Below, one piece after another: positions 48,216 through 60,262 of a DNA stretch of 64,000 nucleotides. Position numbers and translations under genes: made by a program. Within the stretch, counting starts at the first letter, position 1. The number at the start of each line of letters is the position of its first letter. The DNA is from Actinomycetota bacterium (GTDB lineage Bacteria > Actinomycetota > Actinomycetes > Nanopelagicales > Nanopelagicaceae). The stretch lies in assembly GCA_009702965.1 (NCBI GenBank), contig WLHB01000003.1:1-64000 (forward strand), written 5' to 3'. Under the pieces are notes generated by a model that saw only the letters and a program-made list of their open reading frames with translations, did not search any database and was not told the origin of the DNA.

Positions 48216-48257
48216 CCGTTCAGCCGCACCCGCTGCCACCGCCTAGACTTACGCCCC

Positions 48258-48623
48258 GTGAGCGCTAATCCATACGTCCCGATCCTGATTCTCTTTGCAA
48301 TCGGCTTTGGCTTTGCCATCTTCTCGGTAGGAATCGCCTCAGTCACAGGGCCAGCGCGCTATAACCGAGCGAAGTTAGATGCTTATGAGTGCGGAATTGA
48401 GCCATCACCGCAAGCACTTGAAGGTGGACGTTTTCCAGTTAAATACTTTTTAACAGCGATGCTCTTTATTGTCTTTGATATTGAAATGGTTTTTCTCTAT
48501 CCATGGGCGGTTACCTTGGATCAGCTCGGACTCTTTGGATTAGTTGAGATGTCGATCTTCATCGGCACAATTTTTGTCGCCTTTGCTTATGTATGGCGAC
48601 GCGGTGGATTGGAATGGGATTAA
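48258..48623 (+). CDS. nuoA: NADH-quinone oxidoreductase subunit A
   Basis: YECGIEPSPQALEGGRFPVKYFLTAMLFIVFDIEMVFLYPWAV. Confidence 0.96.
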   Translation: MSANPYVPILILFAIGFGFAIFSVGIASVTGPARYNRAKLDAYECGIEPSPQALEGGRFPVKYFLTAMLFIVFDIEMVFLYPWAVTLDQLGLFGLVEMSIFIGTIFVAFAYVWRRGGLEWD

Positions 48624-48626
48624 ATT

Positions 48627-49199
48627 ATGGGTCTTGAAGATAAGTTACCGAGCGGAATTCTTCTCTCCACTGTCGAAGGTTTGGCAGGCTACATGCGAAA
48701 GAGTTCTCTCTGGCCAGCAACGTTTGGTCTTGCATGCTGTGCGATCGAAATGATGGCAGCGGGCTCATCTCCAAAACATGATATTTCACGCTTTGGAATG
48801 GAGCGCTTTAGCGCCTCTCCACGCCAAGCAGATTTAATGATTGTCGCTGGTCGCGTATCTCAGAAGATGGCACCTGTTCTTCGCCAAATTTACGATCAAA
48901 TGACTGCGCCAAAGTGGGTTATCGCGATGGGTGCATGTTCTTCATCTGGCGGAATGTTTAACAACTACGCAATCGTGCAAGGTGTTGATCACGTTGTTCC
49001 AGTTGATATCTATCTTCCAGGATGCCCACCACGTCCAGAACAGTTACTAGATGCGATCATTAAATTGCACGAACAAATTAGCAATACATCCCTTGGGCCA
49101 AATCGTGAAGCGATTATCAAAGAGGTCGAAAAAGCAGCGTTAAATGCTCGCCCTACGATCCAACTTGGTTCTTTCCCGCTTGAAGGGACTCATGCATAA
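48627..49199 (+). CDS. nuoB: NADH-quinone oxidoreductase subunit B
   Basis: [41 protein letters not shown]. Confidence 0.97.
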   Translation: MGLEDKLPSGILLSTVEGLAGYMRKSSLWPATFGLACCAIEMMAAGSSPKHDISRFGMERFSASPRQADLMIVAGRVSQKMAPVLRQIYDQMTAPKWVIAMGACSSSGGMFNNYAIVQGVDHVVPVDIYLPGCPPRPEQLLDAIIKLHEQISNTSLGPNREAIIKEVEKAALNARPTIQLGSFPLEGTHA

Positions 49200-49834
49200 T
49201 GAGTGAAACTCAGCAAGGAATGTTCGGTGCTCGCGGCACCGGAGATACATCTGGATATGGCGGCTTGGTCGCCACATCAGTATCAACGGGATCTACAGAG
49301 CGCCCATTTGGTGGATATTTCGATCAGGTAGCCGATGATCTCGAGCGCGCATACCCAGACTTTGCTGATGCAATCACTCGCGTTGTTGTTGAATGTGGCG
49401 AACTCACACTTCACATTAAGAAAGAGCGTTTAGTTGAAGTTTCGCGCATTCTTCGCGACTCACTGCTCTTTGAAATGTGTATGGGAGTTTCAGGAGTGCA
49501 TTACCCAGAGCGCACAGGTAGCGAACTTGTCGCGGTCTATCCACTTCTTTCTATGACACGAAATCAACGTATTCGTCTTGAAGTGTGCACATCTGAATCT
49601 GATCCACATATCCCATCAGTGGTTGATGTGTGGGGCGGAAACAATTGGCACGAGCGCGAAACTTTTGACATGTTTGGAATCATCTTCGATGGCCATCCAG
49701 GGCTGACACGCATCTTGATGCCAGATGATTGGGATGGACACCCACAGAGAAAAGATTATCCACTTGGCGGAATCGCTGTTGAGTACAAGGGCGCAACAAC
49801 ACCTGCTCCATCACAGCGGAGGTCATACCAGTGA
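49199..49834 (+). CDS. nuoC: NADH-quinone oxidoreductase subunit C
   Basis: [42 protein letters not shown]. Confidence 0.96.
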   Translation: MSETQQGMFGARGTGDTSGYGGLVATSVSTGSTERPFGGYFDQVADDLERAYPDFADAITRVVVECGELTLHIKKERLVEVSRILRDSLLFEMCMGVSGVHYPERTGSELVAVYPLLSMTRNQRIRLEVCTSESDPHIPSVVDVWGGNNWHERETFDMFGIIFDGHPGLTRILMPDDWDGHPQRKDYPLGGIAVEYKGATTPAPSQRRSYQ

Positions 49835-51171
49835 CAACTACTTTTGATCCATACGCATCTTCACGCGAAACCACCGAAGGTACTGTCTATTCAGTAACTG
49901 GTGGCGATTGGGATTCACTCGTCTCTGAAATTGGTGAGGCGAAAGAAGAGCGCATCATTGTAAATATGGGGCCACAGCACCCTTCTACACACGGTGTTCT
50001 CCGCCTAGTTCTTGAATTAGAAGGCGAGACGATTACAGAAGTTCGCCCAGGTATTGGGTATCTTCACACTGGCATTGAAAAAAATATGGAGTTCCGTTCA
50101 TGGACACAAGGAACAACATTTGCCACTCGTATGGATTACCTAAGCCCAGTCTTTAATGAGACTGCATACTGTTTAGCAATCGAAAAGCTTCTGGGTATTA
50201 CCCAAGATGTGCCAGAGCGCGCATCAGTTATTCGCGTTCTTATGATGGAACTCAATCGAATTTCATCACATATGGTCGCACTCGGAACAGGTGCCCTTGA
50301 GCTCGGTGCGATGGGTCCAATGTTCTTTGCATTCCGTGAACGCGAAATGGTTCTCGATGCCTTCGAAGCAATTACTGGTCTACGCATGAATATGGCCTAC
50401 ATCCGCCCAGGTGGAGTGCAGCAAGATATTCCAGCCGATATGACTCCTCGTCTTCGCGAACTAGTAAAGACTTTGCGTAAAAACTTTAAAGATAATGAGC
50501 GACTTCTCATTGGAAATACAATTTGGATGAAGCGCACAGTGGGCATTGGTTATCTTGATCTAGCAGGCTGCACAACTCTTGGAATCACCGGTCCTGTTCT
50601 GCGTTCAACTGGACTCCCTTGGGATCTACGCAAGATGGAGCCATATTGCGGATACGAGAATTATGAATTCGATGTCATCACTGCAGATACCTGCGATGTC
50701 TATGGTCGTTTCTTGATTCGTATGGCAGAGCTCGAGCAGTCACTTCGAATTATTGAGCAGGCGCTCGACAAACTCGATGCACTCAAAGGCGCTCCTGTAA
50801 TGGTTGCAGATAAGAAGATTGCATGGCCAGCACAGTTAGCACTTGGCGCAGATGGACTTGGTAATTCACTCAACCACATCCGCGAAATTATGGGTACTTC
50901 AATGGAATCACTTATCCATCACTTCAAACTTGTGACTGAAGGATTCCGAGTTCCTGCGGGTCAGGTATATGCAGCGGTTGAATCACCACGTGGTGAATTA
51001 GCGGCTCACATTGTCTCTGACGGTGGAACACGTCCTTATCGTGCGCACTTCCGCGAACCATCATTTAATAATTTGCAATCAACATCGGCCATGAGTGAAG
51101 GCGGAATGATCGCTGACATCATCGGTGCAGTTGCATCAATCGATCCTGTGATGGGAGGAGTTGACCGCTAA
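49831..51171 (+). CDS. nuoD: NADH-quinone oxidoreductase subunit D
   Basis: [33 protein letters not shown], ends DPVMGGVDR. Confidence 0.97.
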   Translation: MTTTFDPYASSRETTEGTVYSVTGGDWDSLVSEIGEAKEERIIVNMGPQHPSTHGVLRLVLELEGETITEVRPGIGYLHTGIEKNMEFRSWTQGTTFATRMDYLSPVFNETAYCLAIEKLLGITQDVPERASVIRVLMMELNRISSHMVALGTGALELGAMGPMFFAFREREMVLDAFEAITGLRMNMAYIRPGGVQQDIPADMTPRLRELVKTLRKNFKDNERLLIGNTIWMKRTVGIGYLDLAGCTTLGITGPVLRSTGLPWDLRKMEPYCGYENYEFDVITADTCDVYGRFLIRMAELEQSLRIIEQALDKLDALKGAPVMVADKKIAWPAQLALGADGLGNSLNHIREIMGTSMESLIHHFKLVTEGFRVPAGQVYAAVESPRGELAAHIVSDGGTRPYRAHFREPSFNNLQSTSAMSEGGMIADIIGAVASIDPVMGGVDR

Positions 51172-51809
51172 TGTCATCTGTAGACCCAACACTTAATCAA
51201 GAGATTATGAACTCCATTGTTGCGCGTTACCCACGTAAGCGCTCTGCGATTATGCCACTTCTGCACTATGTGCAATCAGTTGCTGGATATGTCACCAACT
51301 CTGGTATCGAAAACATTGCCGAAATGCTTGAAATCGCAACTGCGGAAGTCTCAGCCGTTGCCACTTTCTATACTCAATATAAATTCAACCCAATCGGTGA
51401 GTATCACGTAGGTGTTTGCACCAATACTCTCTGCGCCGTTATGGGCGGGGATGCCATCTTCAGCGCGCTTAAAGAGCACCTTGGTATTGAAAATGATGGC
51501 GTTACCGCTGATGGAAAAGTTTCTCTCGAACATATCGAGTGCAATGCCGCCTGTGATTACGCACCTGTTGTGATGGCTAACTGGGAGTTTTACGACAACC
51601 AAACTGTCGAATCAGCAAAGTCTCTCGTTGATGGCGCACGTGCAGGAAACCCACCTGCACCTACACGTGGCCCAAACCATCTTGTTACATATAAGCAAGC
51701 ATCAGCAGTATTGGCTGGCCTCAACGATGGTCTTGCCGGTGAAGGTGTGCAAGCAGGTTCACCAACGCTTCTTGGTCTTAATCTCGCACGAAAGATGGAG
51801 GGCAAGTAA
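51171..51809 (+). CDS. nuoE: NADH-quinone oxidoreductase subunit E
   Basis: ATFYTQYKFNPIGEYHVGVCTNTLCAVMGGD, CNAACDYAPVVM. Confidence 0.95.
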   Translation: MSSVDPTLNQEIMNSIVARYPRKRSAIMPLLHYVQSVAGYVTNSGIENIAEMLEIATAEVSAVATFYTQYKFNPIGEYHVGVCTNTLCAVMGGDAIFSALKEHLGIENDGVTADGKVSLEHIECNAACDYAPVVMANWEFYDNQTVESAKSLVDGARAGNPPAPTRGPNHLVTYKQASAVLAGLNDGLAGEGVQAGSPTLLGLNLARKMEGK

Positions 51810-53089
51810 TGTCAACGCTCACACCAATTCTCTCGGCACATTGGGATGATAAAGATTCATTTACCTTAGAAGGTTACAAGCGTCACGGCGGTTACAAGGC
51901 TGCAGAAAAAGCTTTAGCGATGGATCCAGATGCAGTGATTCAGATGGTGAAAGATTCAGGTCTTCGCGGACGCGGTGGTGCAGGTTTTCCTACCGGAATG
52001 AAGTGGGGATTTATTCCGCAGGGCGATAATAAAGATCATTACCTCGTTGTTAATGCAGATGAATCAGAGCCAGGCACTTGTAAAGATACGCCGCTGCTTA
52101 TGGCCAACCCACATGTTTTGATCGAAGGCTGCATTATTGCCTGCCACGCAATTCGTGCAAAGCATGCATTTATCTATATCCGCGGTGAAGTTACACATGT
52201 TGTGCGTCGCGTTAATCAGGCTATCGCTGATGCTTACGCCGCAGGAATTCTTGGTAACGGTGTAGATGTAGTTCTACATATCGGTGCCGGTGCATATATC
52301 TGCGGTGAAGAGACTGCGCTCTTGGATTCACTAGAAGGATTCCGCGGACAACCACGCTTGCGTCCACCATTTCCTGCAATCGCGGGGTTGTATGCAAAGC
52401 CAACAGTTGTAAACAATGTTGAATCAATCGCATCTGTTCCAGCAATTATCGCTAACGGTGCCGAGTGGTATCAGGCAATGGGTACCGAAAAGTCAAAGGG
52501 TGCAACTTTGTATTCACTCTCCGGCCATGTAAATAATCCAGGACAGTTTGAGGCCCCACTTGGAATTACCTTGCGTGAAATTCTTGAACTTGCTGGGGGA
52601 GTGCGAACAGGGCACACTCTAAAATTCTGGACACCAGGTGGATCTTCAACTCCACTCTTCACCGATGCACATCTTGATATTCCATTGGATTATGAAGGTG
52701 TTGCCGCCGCAGGTTCGATGCTCGGCACAAAGGCACTTCAAATTTTTGATGAAACAACATGCGTGGTTCGTGCAGTGTTGCGTTGGACCGAATTTTATAA
52801 GCACGAATCATGCGGCAAGTGCACACCTTGTCGCGAAGGCACATGGTGGCTAGTTCAAATCCTGCGCGATCTCGAAGCAGGCGTTGGAACAGAGGCAGAT
52901 CTTGAGAAGCTTCTCGATCTCTGTGACAACATCATGGGACGTTCTTTCTGCGCACTCGGAGACGGTGCAACAAGTCCAATCACATCGTCAATTAAATATT
53001 TCCGTGACGAATACATCGCCCACCTCACAAATGGTGGTTGCCCTTTTGATCCAGTCCAATCAACTCTTTTTGTGGGAGCCAGTAAATAA
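51809..53089 (+). CDS. nuoF: NADH-quinone oxidoreductase subunit F
   Basis: GLRGRGGAGFPTGMKWGF, GAGAYICGEETALLDSLEG, SCGKCTPCREG. Confidence 0.97.
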   Translation: MSTLTPILSAHWDDKDSFTLEGYKRHGGYKAAEKALAMDPDAVIQMVKDSGLRGRGGAGFPTGMKWGFIPQGDNKDHYLVVNADESEPGTCKDTPLLMANPHVLIEGCIIACHAIRAKHAFIYIRGEVTHVVRRVNQAIADAYAAGILGNGVDVVLHIGAGAYICGEETALLDSLEGFRGQPRLRPPFPAIAGLYAKPTVVNNVESIASVPAIIANGAEWYQAMGTEKSKGATLYSLSGHVNNPGQFEAPLGITLREILELAGGVRTGHTLKFWTPGGSSTPLFTDAHLDIPLDYEGVAAAGSMLGTKALQIFDETTCVVRAVLRWTEFYKHESCGKCTPCREGTWWLVQILRDLEAGVGTEADLEKLLDLCDNIMGRSFCALGDGATSPITSSIKYFRDEYIAHLTNGGCPFDPVQSTLFVGASK

Positions 53090-55449
53090 TGACTACACAA
53101 GAGACCGCTGTGGCAGTAGAACTGATTACCGTCGTTATTGATGGATTCGAAGTCAGCGTTCCAAAAGGAACCCTTGTTATTCGTGCGGCAGAAAAACTTG
53201 GAATTCAGATTCCGCGTTTTTGTGACCATCCACTTCTAGATCCAGTTGGTGCTTGTCGCCAATGTCTTGTTGATATTGAAATCAATGGTCGCGCATTTCC
53301 AAAACCACAAGCATCATGCACTATTCCGGTTGAGCCAAATATGATTGTGAAAACTCAACTCACATCAGCTGTTGCTGATAAGGCGCAGAAAGGTGTGATG
53401 GAACTTCTCCTTGGAAACCATCCCCTTGATTGCCCTGTCTGCGATAAAGGTGGAGAGTGCCCTCTACAGAACCAAGCAATGTCTAATGGAAATCCAGAGG
53501 CACGTCTTGGTGGCGTTAAGCGCACCTTTGAGAAGCCGATAAATATTTCATCGCAGGTTCTTCTTGATCGTGAACGTTGCGTCTTGTGTGCTCGTTGTAC
53601 GCGTTTTTCAGAGCAGATCGCATCAGATCCATTTATTACTCTCAATCACCGTGGTGCGCTTCAGCAAGTTGGAATTTATGAGAACGATCCTTTCAAATCG
53701 TATTTTTCAGGAAATACGATTCAAATATGCCCAGTAGGTGCGCTCACTGGAGCCTCATACCGCTTCCGCGCTCGACCATTTGATCTTGTCTCAACTCCAT
53801 CTGCTTGTGAGCATTGCGCATCAGGTTGTGACATGCGTACCGATGTGCGTCGCGGAAAAACTCTACGTCGCCTTGCAGGAGATGATCCTGCCGTCAGCGA
53901 AGAGTGGAATTGCGATAAAGGCCGCTGGGCATTTAAGTACATCACTTCACAAAATCGTTTAACACAACCATTGGTACGTAACTCAGATGGTGAACTTGTA
54001 GCCGCGTCGTGGCCAGAGGCTCTTGCCGCTGCAGCCGCTGGTCTTGTAGGTAAGCGCGCTGGTGTAATTGTCGGCGGACGCCCAACACTTGAAGATGCCT
54101 ATGGCTATGCAAAGTTTGCACGCATTGCACTTAATACCAACGATATTGATTTCCGCGCTCGTGTCACATCTGATGAAGAGGCGCATTTCCTTTCCTCACA
54201 TGTTGTGGGATCTACAGTTGAATATCGTGACATCGATAGAGCAGATCATGTACTTCTCGTCGCATTTGAACCAGAAGAGGAGTCACCAATTGTTTTCTTG
54301 CGTCTAAATAAGAACTTTAAAAAGCGCGGACTTATCGTCACATCAGTTGCCTCTAAGGCATCTATTGCAATGGATAAGTTGAAGGCTCGCTTCATTAAGG
54401 TTGCTCCAGGTAACGAGGCGCAAGCACTTGCAGCAATTGAATTGACTGCAAAGTCTGTAATTTTGGTGGGAGAGCGTGCATCTGAAAGTGCAGGGTTGCT
54501 ATCAGCAGCTCATGCACTCGCGCAGAAGACCGGCGCAAAACTGGCGTGGATTCCTCGTCGCGCTGGCGAACGTGGCGCGTTAGAAGCTGGTGCATTTAGC
54601 CATCTTCTACCTGGCGGTCGACCTGTTTCAGATTCATCTGCTCGTGTAGATATGGCAGCAGCATGGGGTGTCAGCACACTTCCTTCAACTCCTGGTCGCA
54701 GCGCATCAGCAATGATCGAAGCGGTTCATAGCAATGAGCTTGACGCACTCGTTATTGGCGGCGTTGATATTGCAGATATGCCACAGAGTGCGCGAACAAC
54801 CGAAGCGCTAAAGAAGGCATTCGTTGTTTCACTTGAAATTTCTCACTCATCTGTCACTGAACTGGCAGATGTTGTTCTTCCAGTTGCAGCAGTGACTGAA
54901 AAGTACGGCAGCTATATCAACTGGGAAGGTCGCCAGCGCAATTTTGCAGCAGCGGTCGCCGATTCATTGAACCGTAGCGATGTCCGCATTCTCTCTGTCT
55001 TGGCCGATGCAATGGGTCAATCAATAATGCTGGGAACAGTGACAGCGGCTGCACGTGAGTTTGCTCAACTTGGAAAGTGGGAAGGCGCGCGAGCCTCACA
55101 TGTTCAGGTTCAACCAGGATCTCCAGTAAAAGTTTCAGGCGATCAAGCAATTATTACTTCATGGCGTCGTCTTCTCGATGAAGGATCGCTACAAGTGGGC
55201 GAAGATAATCTCGCTGGAACTCGCAGACCAACAATTGCTGTGATCTCACCTTCACGTGCACAGTCAATCGGGGTTTCATCAGGTGATCAGCTTCGTATTT
55301 CAAATGCACAGGGAAGCATCACTCTTGCAGCACTTGTTGAAGATATTCACGATGACGCCGTCTGGCTTCCTCGTAATTCAATCGGCTCGACTCCGTTGCA
55401 GACACTTAATGCAGTCCATGGCGAACTAGTAACGGTGGTGAAGGCATGA
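53089..55449 (+). CDS. nuoG: NADH-quinone oxidoreductase subunit G
   Basis: 2Fe-2[52 protein letters not shown]. Confidence 0.96.
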   Translation: MTTQETAVAVELITVVIDGFEVSVPKGTLVIRAAEKLGIQIPRFCDHPLLDPVGACRQCLVDIEINGRAFPKPQASCTIPVEPNMIVKTQLTSAVADKAQKGVMELLLGNHPLDCPVCDKGGECPLQNQAMSNGNPEARLGGVKRTFEKPINISSQVLLDRERCVLCARCTRFSEQIASDPFITLNHRGALQQVGIYENDPFKSYFSGNTIQICPVGALTGASYRFRARPFDLVSTPSACEHCASGCDMRTDVRRGKTLRRLAGDDPAVSEEWNCDKGRWAFKYITSQNRLTQPLVRNSDGELVAASWPEALAAAAAGLVGKRAGVIVGGRPTLEDAYGYAKFARIALNTNDIDFRARVTSDEEAHFLSSHVVGSTVEYRDIDRADHVLLVAFEPEEESPIVFLRLNKNFKKRGLIVTSVASKASIAMDKLKARFIKVAPGNEAQALAAIELTAKSVILVGERASESAGLLSAAHALAQKTGAKLAWIPRRAGERGALEAGAFSHLLPGGRPVSDSSARVDMAAAWGVSTLPSTPGRSASAMIEAVHSNELDALVIGGVDIADMPQSARTTEALKKAFVVSLEISHSSVTELADVVLPVAAVTEKYGSYINWEGRQRNFAAAVADSLNRSDVRILSVLADAMGQSIMLGTVTAAAREFAQLGKWEGARASHVQVQPGSPVKVSGDQAIITSWRRLLDEGSLQVGEDNLAGTRRPTIAVISPSRAQSIGVSSGDQLRISNAQGSITLAALVEDIHDDAVWLPRNSIGSTPLQTLNAVHGELVTVVKA

Positions 55450-56687
55450 CAACTGCAGAACTTCTCGGACAAGATCCGGTCTGGCTTATCGTTGTAAAGG
55501 CTGTCATTGTCTTTGCAATCTGTGTCGTCTCAACGTTGCTCGCAGTCTGGACTGAGCGCCGAGTACTTGCAAAGATGCAGAGACGTACCGGGCCAAACCG
55601 CGTAGGTCCATTTGGTTTGATTCAATCACTTGCAGATGGCGTCAAGCTTGCACTTAAAGAAGACATCATTCCTGCCGCCGCCGATAAAGTGGTGTTTATC
55701 GCTGCTCCAATCATCGCGACATCCATGTGCTTCATGGCATTTGCAGTTATCCCGATGACAGGCAAGGTAAATCTCTTCGGTCAAGAGACAGCGCTTCAAC
55801 TAACAGATCTCTCCGTCGGAGTTCTTTACATACTTGCTGTGAGTTCTATTGGTGTCTACGGCATCGTTCTTGCAGGGTGGTCATCTGGTTCTACCTATCC
55901 ACTACTTGGTGGATTACGTTCTAGCGCTCAAGTTGTCTCTTATGAAATTGCGATGGGACTTTCACTTGTTGCAGTCTTTATCTACGCGGGTTCTATGTCG
56001 ACAGCAGAAATCATCGGCTCACAACATGAGAATTATTGGAACGCTCTAGTTCTATTCCCTTCCTTTGTCATCTTTGTAATTTCCATGGTGGGCGAGACAA
56101 ACCGTGCTCCATTTGACTTGGCTGAAGCCGAAGGTGAACTCGTAGGTGGATTCCACACTGAATATTCATCTCTAAAATTTGCACTCTTCTTCTTGGCCGA
56201 ATACGTCAATATCGTTGCCGTCTCTGCCCTTGCAACAACTTTGTTCCTAGGTGGATATCACGCACCTCCAGGTCTTGGCTTTACTGAAGGCTGGCTCGGT
56301 GGATGGTTCACTATCGTCTGGTTCTTCCTTAAGGTAAATATCTTCTTCTTTATCTTTATGTGGCTCCGTGCATCTCTACCGAGACTTCGCTACGACCAAT
56401 TTATGAAATTTGGCTGGAAGGTTTTGATTCCAGCCTCACTAATCTGGATCTTGACTGTTGCGACACTTCGCGTCATTCAACAAGAAGGTGCATCTCGTAC
56501 CGTCCTCATTGCTTTCGTACTCGGATTGGTTCTCATTGGTTTTGCTATCACCTCACTCTTTGAGCGGAGCAAAAAGAAGTCAGAAGAACCTATGACGCAG
56601 GGCGATGCTCCTGATTTCCCAGTTCCTTCACTTCCTGGAGTTTCCTCAATCAACGTTTCAGCACAGACAGGGGGCGATCGTGAGTAA
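55446..56687 (+). CDS. nuoH: NADH-quinone oxidoreductase subunit H
   Basis: [55 protein letters not shown]. Confidence 0.97.
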   Translation: MTTAELLGQDPVWLIVVKAVIVFAICVVSTLLAVWTERRVLAKMQRRTGPNRVGPFGLIQSLADGVKLALKEDIIPAAADKVVFIAAPIIATSMCFMAFAVIPMTGKVNLFGQETALQLTDLSVGVLYILAVSSIGVYGIVLAGWSSGSTYPLLGGLRSSAQVVSYEIAMGLSLVAVFIYAGSMSTAEIIGSQHENYWNALVLFPSFVIFVISMVGETNRAPFDLAEAEGELVGGFHTEYSSLKFALFFLAEYVNIVAVSALATTLFLGGYHAPPGLGFTEGWLGGWFTIVWFFLKVNIFFFIFMWLRASLPRLRYDQFMKFGWKVLIPASLIWILTVATLRVIQQEGASRTVLIAFVLGLVLIGFAITSLFERSKKKSEEPMTQGDAPDFPVPSLPGVSSINVSAQTGGDRE

Positions 56688-57300
56688 TTCAATCGAGCCA
56701 AAGAAAAGTGGCGCAGCCCAGAACGTTGATGATGTCTCATTCGTTGAGGTCAATCAGCCTGGACCAGCCCCACTCAGTCAGCAAGCAAAGGGATTTTGGG
56801 TCACGTTCCAATCAATGTTTAAGAAGAACCTCACCGTTGCATATCCAGATGTGAAGGCACCAACAGAAGAGCGTTTCCATGGTCGCCACCAACTCAATCG
56901 CCATCCAGATGGTCTTGAAAAGTGCATCGGCTGTGAATTATGTGCATGGGCATGTCCAGCAGATGCGATCTTTGTTGAAGGCGCTGATAACACCCCCGAT
57001 AACCAGATGTCACCAGGGGAGCGATACGGCAAGGTCTATCAAATCAATTATCTTCGCTGTGTTTTCTGTGGTCTATGCATTGAGGCTTGTCCAACACGTG
57101 CACTCACAATGACAAATGAATACGAACTCGCAGATAGTTCACGCGAGAAGTTGATATTTGAAAAAGAGGATTTACTCGCTCCATTGCGTGCAGGAATGCT
57201 GCAACCACCACATCCAATGTATCCAGGAACGACTGATAAAGATTATTACAACGGAGATGTCACAAGTGCGCATCCTTCCCAAGAAGGGAAATCTAAGTAA
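56680..57300 (+). CDS. nuoI: NADH-quinone oxidoreductase subunit I
   Basis: Two 4Fe-4S motifs [12 protein letters not shown] and [15 protein letters not shown] 56680 overlaps the end of nuoH. Confidence 0.95.
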   Translation: MSNSIEPKKSGAAQNVDDVSFVEVNQPGPAPLSQQAKGFWVTFQSMFKKNLTVAYPDVKAPTEERFHGRHQLNRHPDGLEKCIGCELCAWACPADAIFVEGADNTPDNQMSPGERYGKVYQINYLRCVFCGLCIEACPTRALTMTNEYELADSSREKLIFEKEDLLAPLRAGMLQPPHPMYPGTTDKDYYNGDVTSAHPSQEGKSK

Positions 57301-58070
57301 TGTTAGAAATTGCAACACCAGAAACGATCATGTTCTGGGCATTAGCTCCACTTTCAGTGATTGCAGCACTTGGAATGCTTGTTGTTAAAAAGGCAGTTCA
57401 TTCAGCAATTTTGCTTGCCTTCGTTATGGTCACGCTAGCTATCTTCTTCATCGCGCAAGGTGCTGTATTCCTCGGTGTTGTGCAGATTGTTGTTTACACA
57501 GGCGCAGTGATGATGCTCTTCCTATTTATCTTGATGCTCGTTGGTGTTGATTCATCAGATTCTCTCACCGAGACGATTAAAGGCTTGAGATGGATTGCCA
57601 TCGCAGCAGCTCTTGGCTTTGGTGGACTCATGATCGCTCTGATTGCTCGCGCAACACTTGGGCGCACCGCTATCGGACTTGAGATCGCAAATTCTGACGG
57701 CAACGTAGAAGGAATTGCGATGTTGCTCTTCTCAGATTATGTACTGCCATTTGAAGTAATTTCAGCGCTACTCATTACAGCCGCACTCGGTGCAATGGTT
57801 CTGGCTCATCATCAACGAACCAACCGTCGACCAAGTCAGCGCGAACAGGCGATCGCACGCTTTCGTACCGGCTCACTGAGCGATGCCGCTGGTCTGCCTG
57901 GCCCTGGTGTCTACGCTCTGCATAACGCAGTTGATGTCCCAGCACTTCTTCCAGATGGAACTCCTGCACCAACATCTATTTCTGCAACGCTCAAGGCACG
58001 CGGAGATGTTATTGAATCTGCACCGTTTCAACTCGATGTCGTTGACCCAACTATTAAAGAGGAGAAGTAA
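57300..58070 (+). CDS. nuoJ: NADH-quinone oxidoreductase subunit J
   Basis: VKKAVHSAILLAFVMVTLAIFFIAQGAVFLGVVQIVVYTGAVMMLFLFILMLVG. Confidence 0.95.
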   Translation: MLEIATPETIMFWALAPLSVIAALGMLVVKKAVHSAILLAFVMVTLAIFFIAQGAVFLGVVQIVVYTGAVMMLFLFILMLVGVDSSDSLTETIKGLRWIAIAAALGFGGLMIALIARATLGRTAIGLEIANSDGNVEGIAMLLFSDYVLPFEVISALLITAALGAMVLAHHQRTNRRPSQREQAIARFRTGSLSDAAGLPGPGVYALHNAVDVPALLPDGTPAPTSISATLKARGDVIESAPFQLDVVDPTIKEEK

Positions 58071-58370
58071 GTGGATCCATATAACTACCTCTACCTCGCA
58101 GCCCTTCTCTTTACAATCGGAGCAGTCGGGGTTGTCCTTCGTCGCAATGCGATTGTCGTTTTCATGTGTATCGAATTAATGCTCAATGCCGGAAACCTCA
58201 CTCTTGTGACCTTCTCTCGCATGAATGGCAATCTCAATGGCCAGGTAATCGCATTCTTTACAATGGTTGTTGCTGCATGTGAGGTCGTTGTGGGTCTTGC
58301 AATTATTGTGGCGATCTATCGTTCCCGTCGTTCGGCATCCATTGATGATGCAAGTTTGTTGAAGCGATAA
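58071..58370 (+). CDS. nuoK: NADH-quinone oxidoreductase subunit K
   Basis: [34 protein letters not shown] start. Confidence 0.96.
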   Translation: MDPYNYLYLAALLFTIGAVGVVLRRNAIVVFMCIELMLNAGNLTLVTFSRMNGNLNGQVIAFFTMVVAACEVVVGLAIIVAIYRSRRSASIDDASLLKR

Positions 58371-58372
58371 CG

Positions 58373-60262
58373 ATGGTTACTTCAAGCTCGCTCGTTTACC
58401 TCATCGGTCTGCCCCTATTCGGCGCGGTATTTCTACTGCTGATGGGTCGCAAGGCTGATAAATGGGGACACCTATTTGCAACAGCGATGTCAGCTGGTTC
58501 ATTTGTTCTCGGCCTTCTTCACTTCTTTGCCATGACTAATCGTTCTGAAGAAGAGCGCCCAATCACTCAAACTCTCTTTACTTGGATTGAAGCCGGTGAC
58601 TTTAAGGTTGATGCAGCACTTCTTCTCGACCAACTCTCTATCTGCTTTGTCCTACTCATTAGCGGTGTGGGAACTCTGATTCATATTTACTCGATCTCTT
58701 ACATGTCTCACGATGAAAATCGTCGACGTTTCTTTGCCTACCTCAACCTCTTTGTTGCTTCGATGTTGCTTCTTGTACTTGGAAACTCATATCTCAACCT
58801 TTATGTCGGTTGGGAAGGCGTGGGCCTTGCCTCTTACCTACTTATTGGTTTTTGGAATCAGAAGCCTGCATATGCAACCGCCTCAAAGAAGGCATTTGTT
58901 ATGAACCGTGTCGGTGATATGGGTCTGACGATTGCAATCATGATCGCCTTTGCAACCATGGGCACCGTCTCATTTGATGGCGTGAAAGAAGCCGTTGATC
59001 GCGTTGGCACTCCAACCCTTACGGCGATGGGAATTATGTTATTAGTTGCCGCCGCTGGAAAATCGGCACAGTTCCCGCTGCAAGCATGGCTCGGCGATGC
59101 GATGGCGGGACCTACCCCTGTATCTGCGCTCATTCACGCGGCAACAATGGTCACGGCCGGTGTCTATCTCATCGTGCGTTCTAACTTTGTCTTTGATGCT
59201 GCGCCAACCGCGCAACTCTTAGTTGTTATCGTCGGTGCGATCACTCTGATCTTTGGCGCGATCATCGGTATGGCAAAAGATGATATTAAGAAAGCACTTG
59301 CTGCATCAACTATGTCGCAGATCGGATACATGATTGTTGCAGCCGGACTTGGGCCTGCAGGATATGCCTTTGCAATCATGCACCTTCTTACACACGGTTT
59401 CTTCAAAGCAGGAATGTTCCTCGGTGCAGGTTCAGTGATGCATGGCATGAATGATGAAGTAAATATGCGTAAATATGGTGGTCTTCGCAAAATGATGCCG
59501 ATTACCTTTGCCACCTTCGGACTTGGTTACCTGGCAATCATTGGCGTTCCGCCTTTCGCAGGTTTCTACTCGAAGGATGAAATTATTGCGACAGCATTTA
59601 ATTCAGGCGGTGCTCAAGGAATAATTCTTGGAAGCGTCACTCTCCTTGGCGCTGTAATTACCGCGTTCTACATGACTCGCGTCATGGTCCTTACATTTTC
59701 AGGTAAGCCGCGTTGGGATGATGGAGTTCATCCGCATGAGTCGCCAGCGCTTATGTGGCTGCCTATGGCGCTATTGGCTATCGGTTCAGTCACGGCTGGA
59801 TACTTATTTACACAAGGTGAAGCTCTTGTTCATTGGCTCTCTCCATTATTTGCAAAGAAGGGCGAGTACGACGAGCTCATGCCACATAGCGTCGTCACAG
59901 TTCTTGCAATTACAGCGGTAATTATCGGTGTCACAGCAGCGCTGATGAAGTATCAATTCAAGAGCGTTGATTCAGTCGTACCAACAGATGTATCACTTGC
60001 AACGCGTCTTGCTCGTAATGATCTTGGTCAAGATGTTGTTAACGAGGCCCTCTTTATGAGACCTGGACAAGCCCTCACAGAAGGAATTGTTGCAATCGAT
60101 GAGAGGGTGGTTGATGGAGCAGTTCGAGGTATCGGCGCAATGACAGTTGGATCGGGCGCCACTCTTCGACGCACCCAGTCAGGGTATGTGCGTTCATACG
60201 CCGCCTTGATTCTTCTCGGGGCGCTCGTTCTTCTCGCTGGAATTTGGGTGGTGACTCAATAA
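58373..60262 (+). CDS. nuoL: NADH-quinone oxidoreductase subunit L
   Basis: [49 protein letters not shown]. Confidence 0.97.
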   Translation: MVTSSSLVYLIGLPLFGAVFLLLMGRKADKWGHLFATAMSAGSFVLGLLHFFAMTNRSEEERPITQTLFTWIEAGDFKVDAALLLDQLSICFVLLISGVGTLIHIYSISYMSHDENRRRFFAYLNLFVASMLLLVLGNSYLNLYVGWEGVGLASYLLIGFWNQKPAYATASKKAFVMNRVGDMGLTIAIMIAFATMGTVSFDGVKEAVDRVGTPTLTAMGIMLLVAAAGKSAQFPLQAWLGDAMAGPTPVSALIHAATMVTAGVYLIVRSNFVFDAAPTAQLLVVIVGAITLIFGAIIGMAKDDIKKALAASTMSQIGYMIVAAGLGPAGYAFAIMHLLTHGFFKAGMFLGAGSVMHGMNDEVNMRKYGGLRKMMPITFATFGLGYLAIIGVPPFAGFYSKDEIIATAFNSGGAQGIILGSVTLLGAVITAFYMTRVMVLTFSGKPRWDDGVHPHESPALMWLPMALLAIGSVTAGYLFTQGEALVHWLSPLFAKKGEYDELMPHSVVTVLAITAVIIGVTAALMKYQFKSVDSVVPTDVSLATRLARNDLGQDVVNEALFMRPGQALTEGIVAIDERVVDGAVRGIGAMTVGSGATLRRTQSGYVRSYAALILLGALVLLAGIWVVTQ

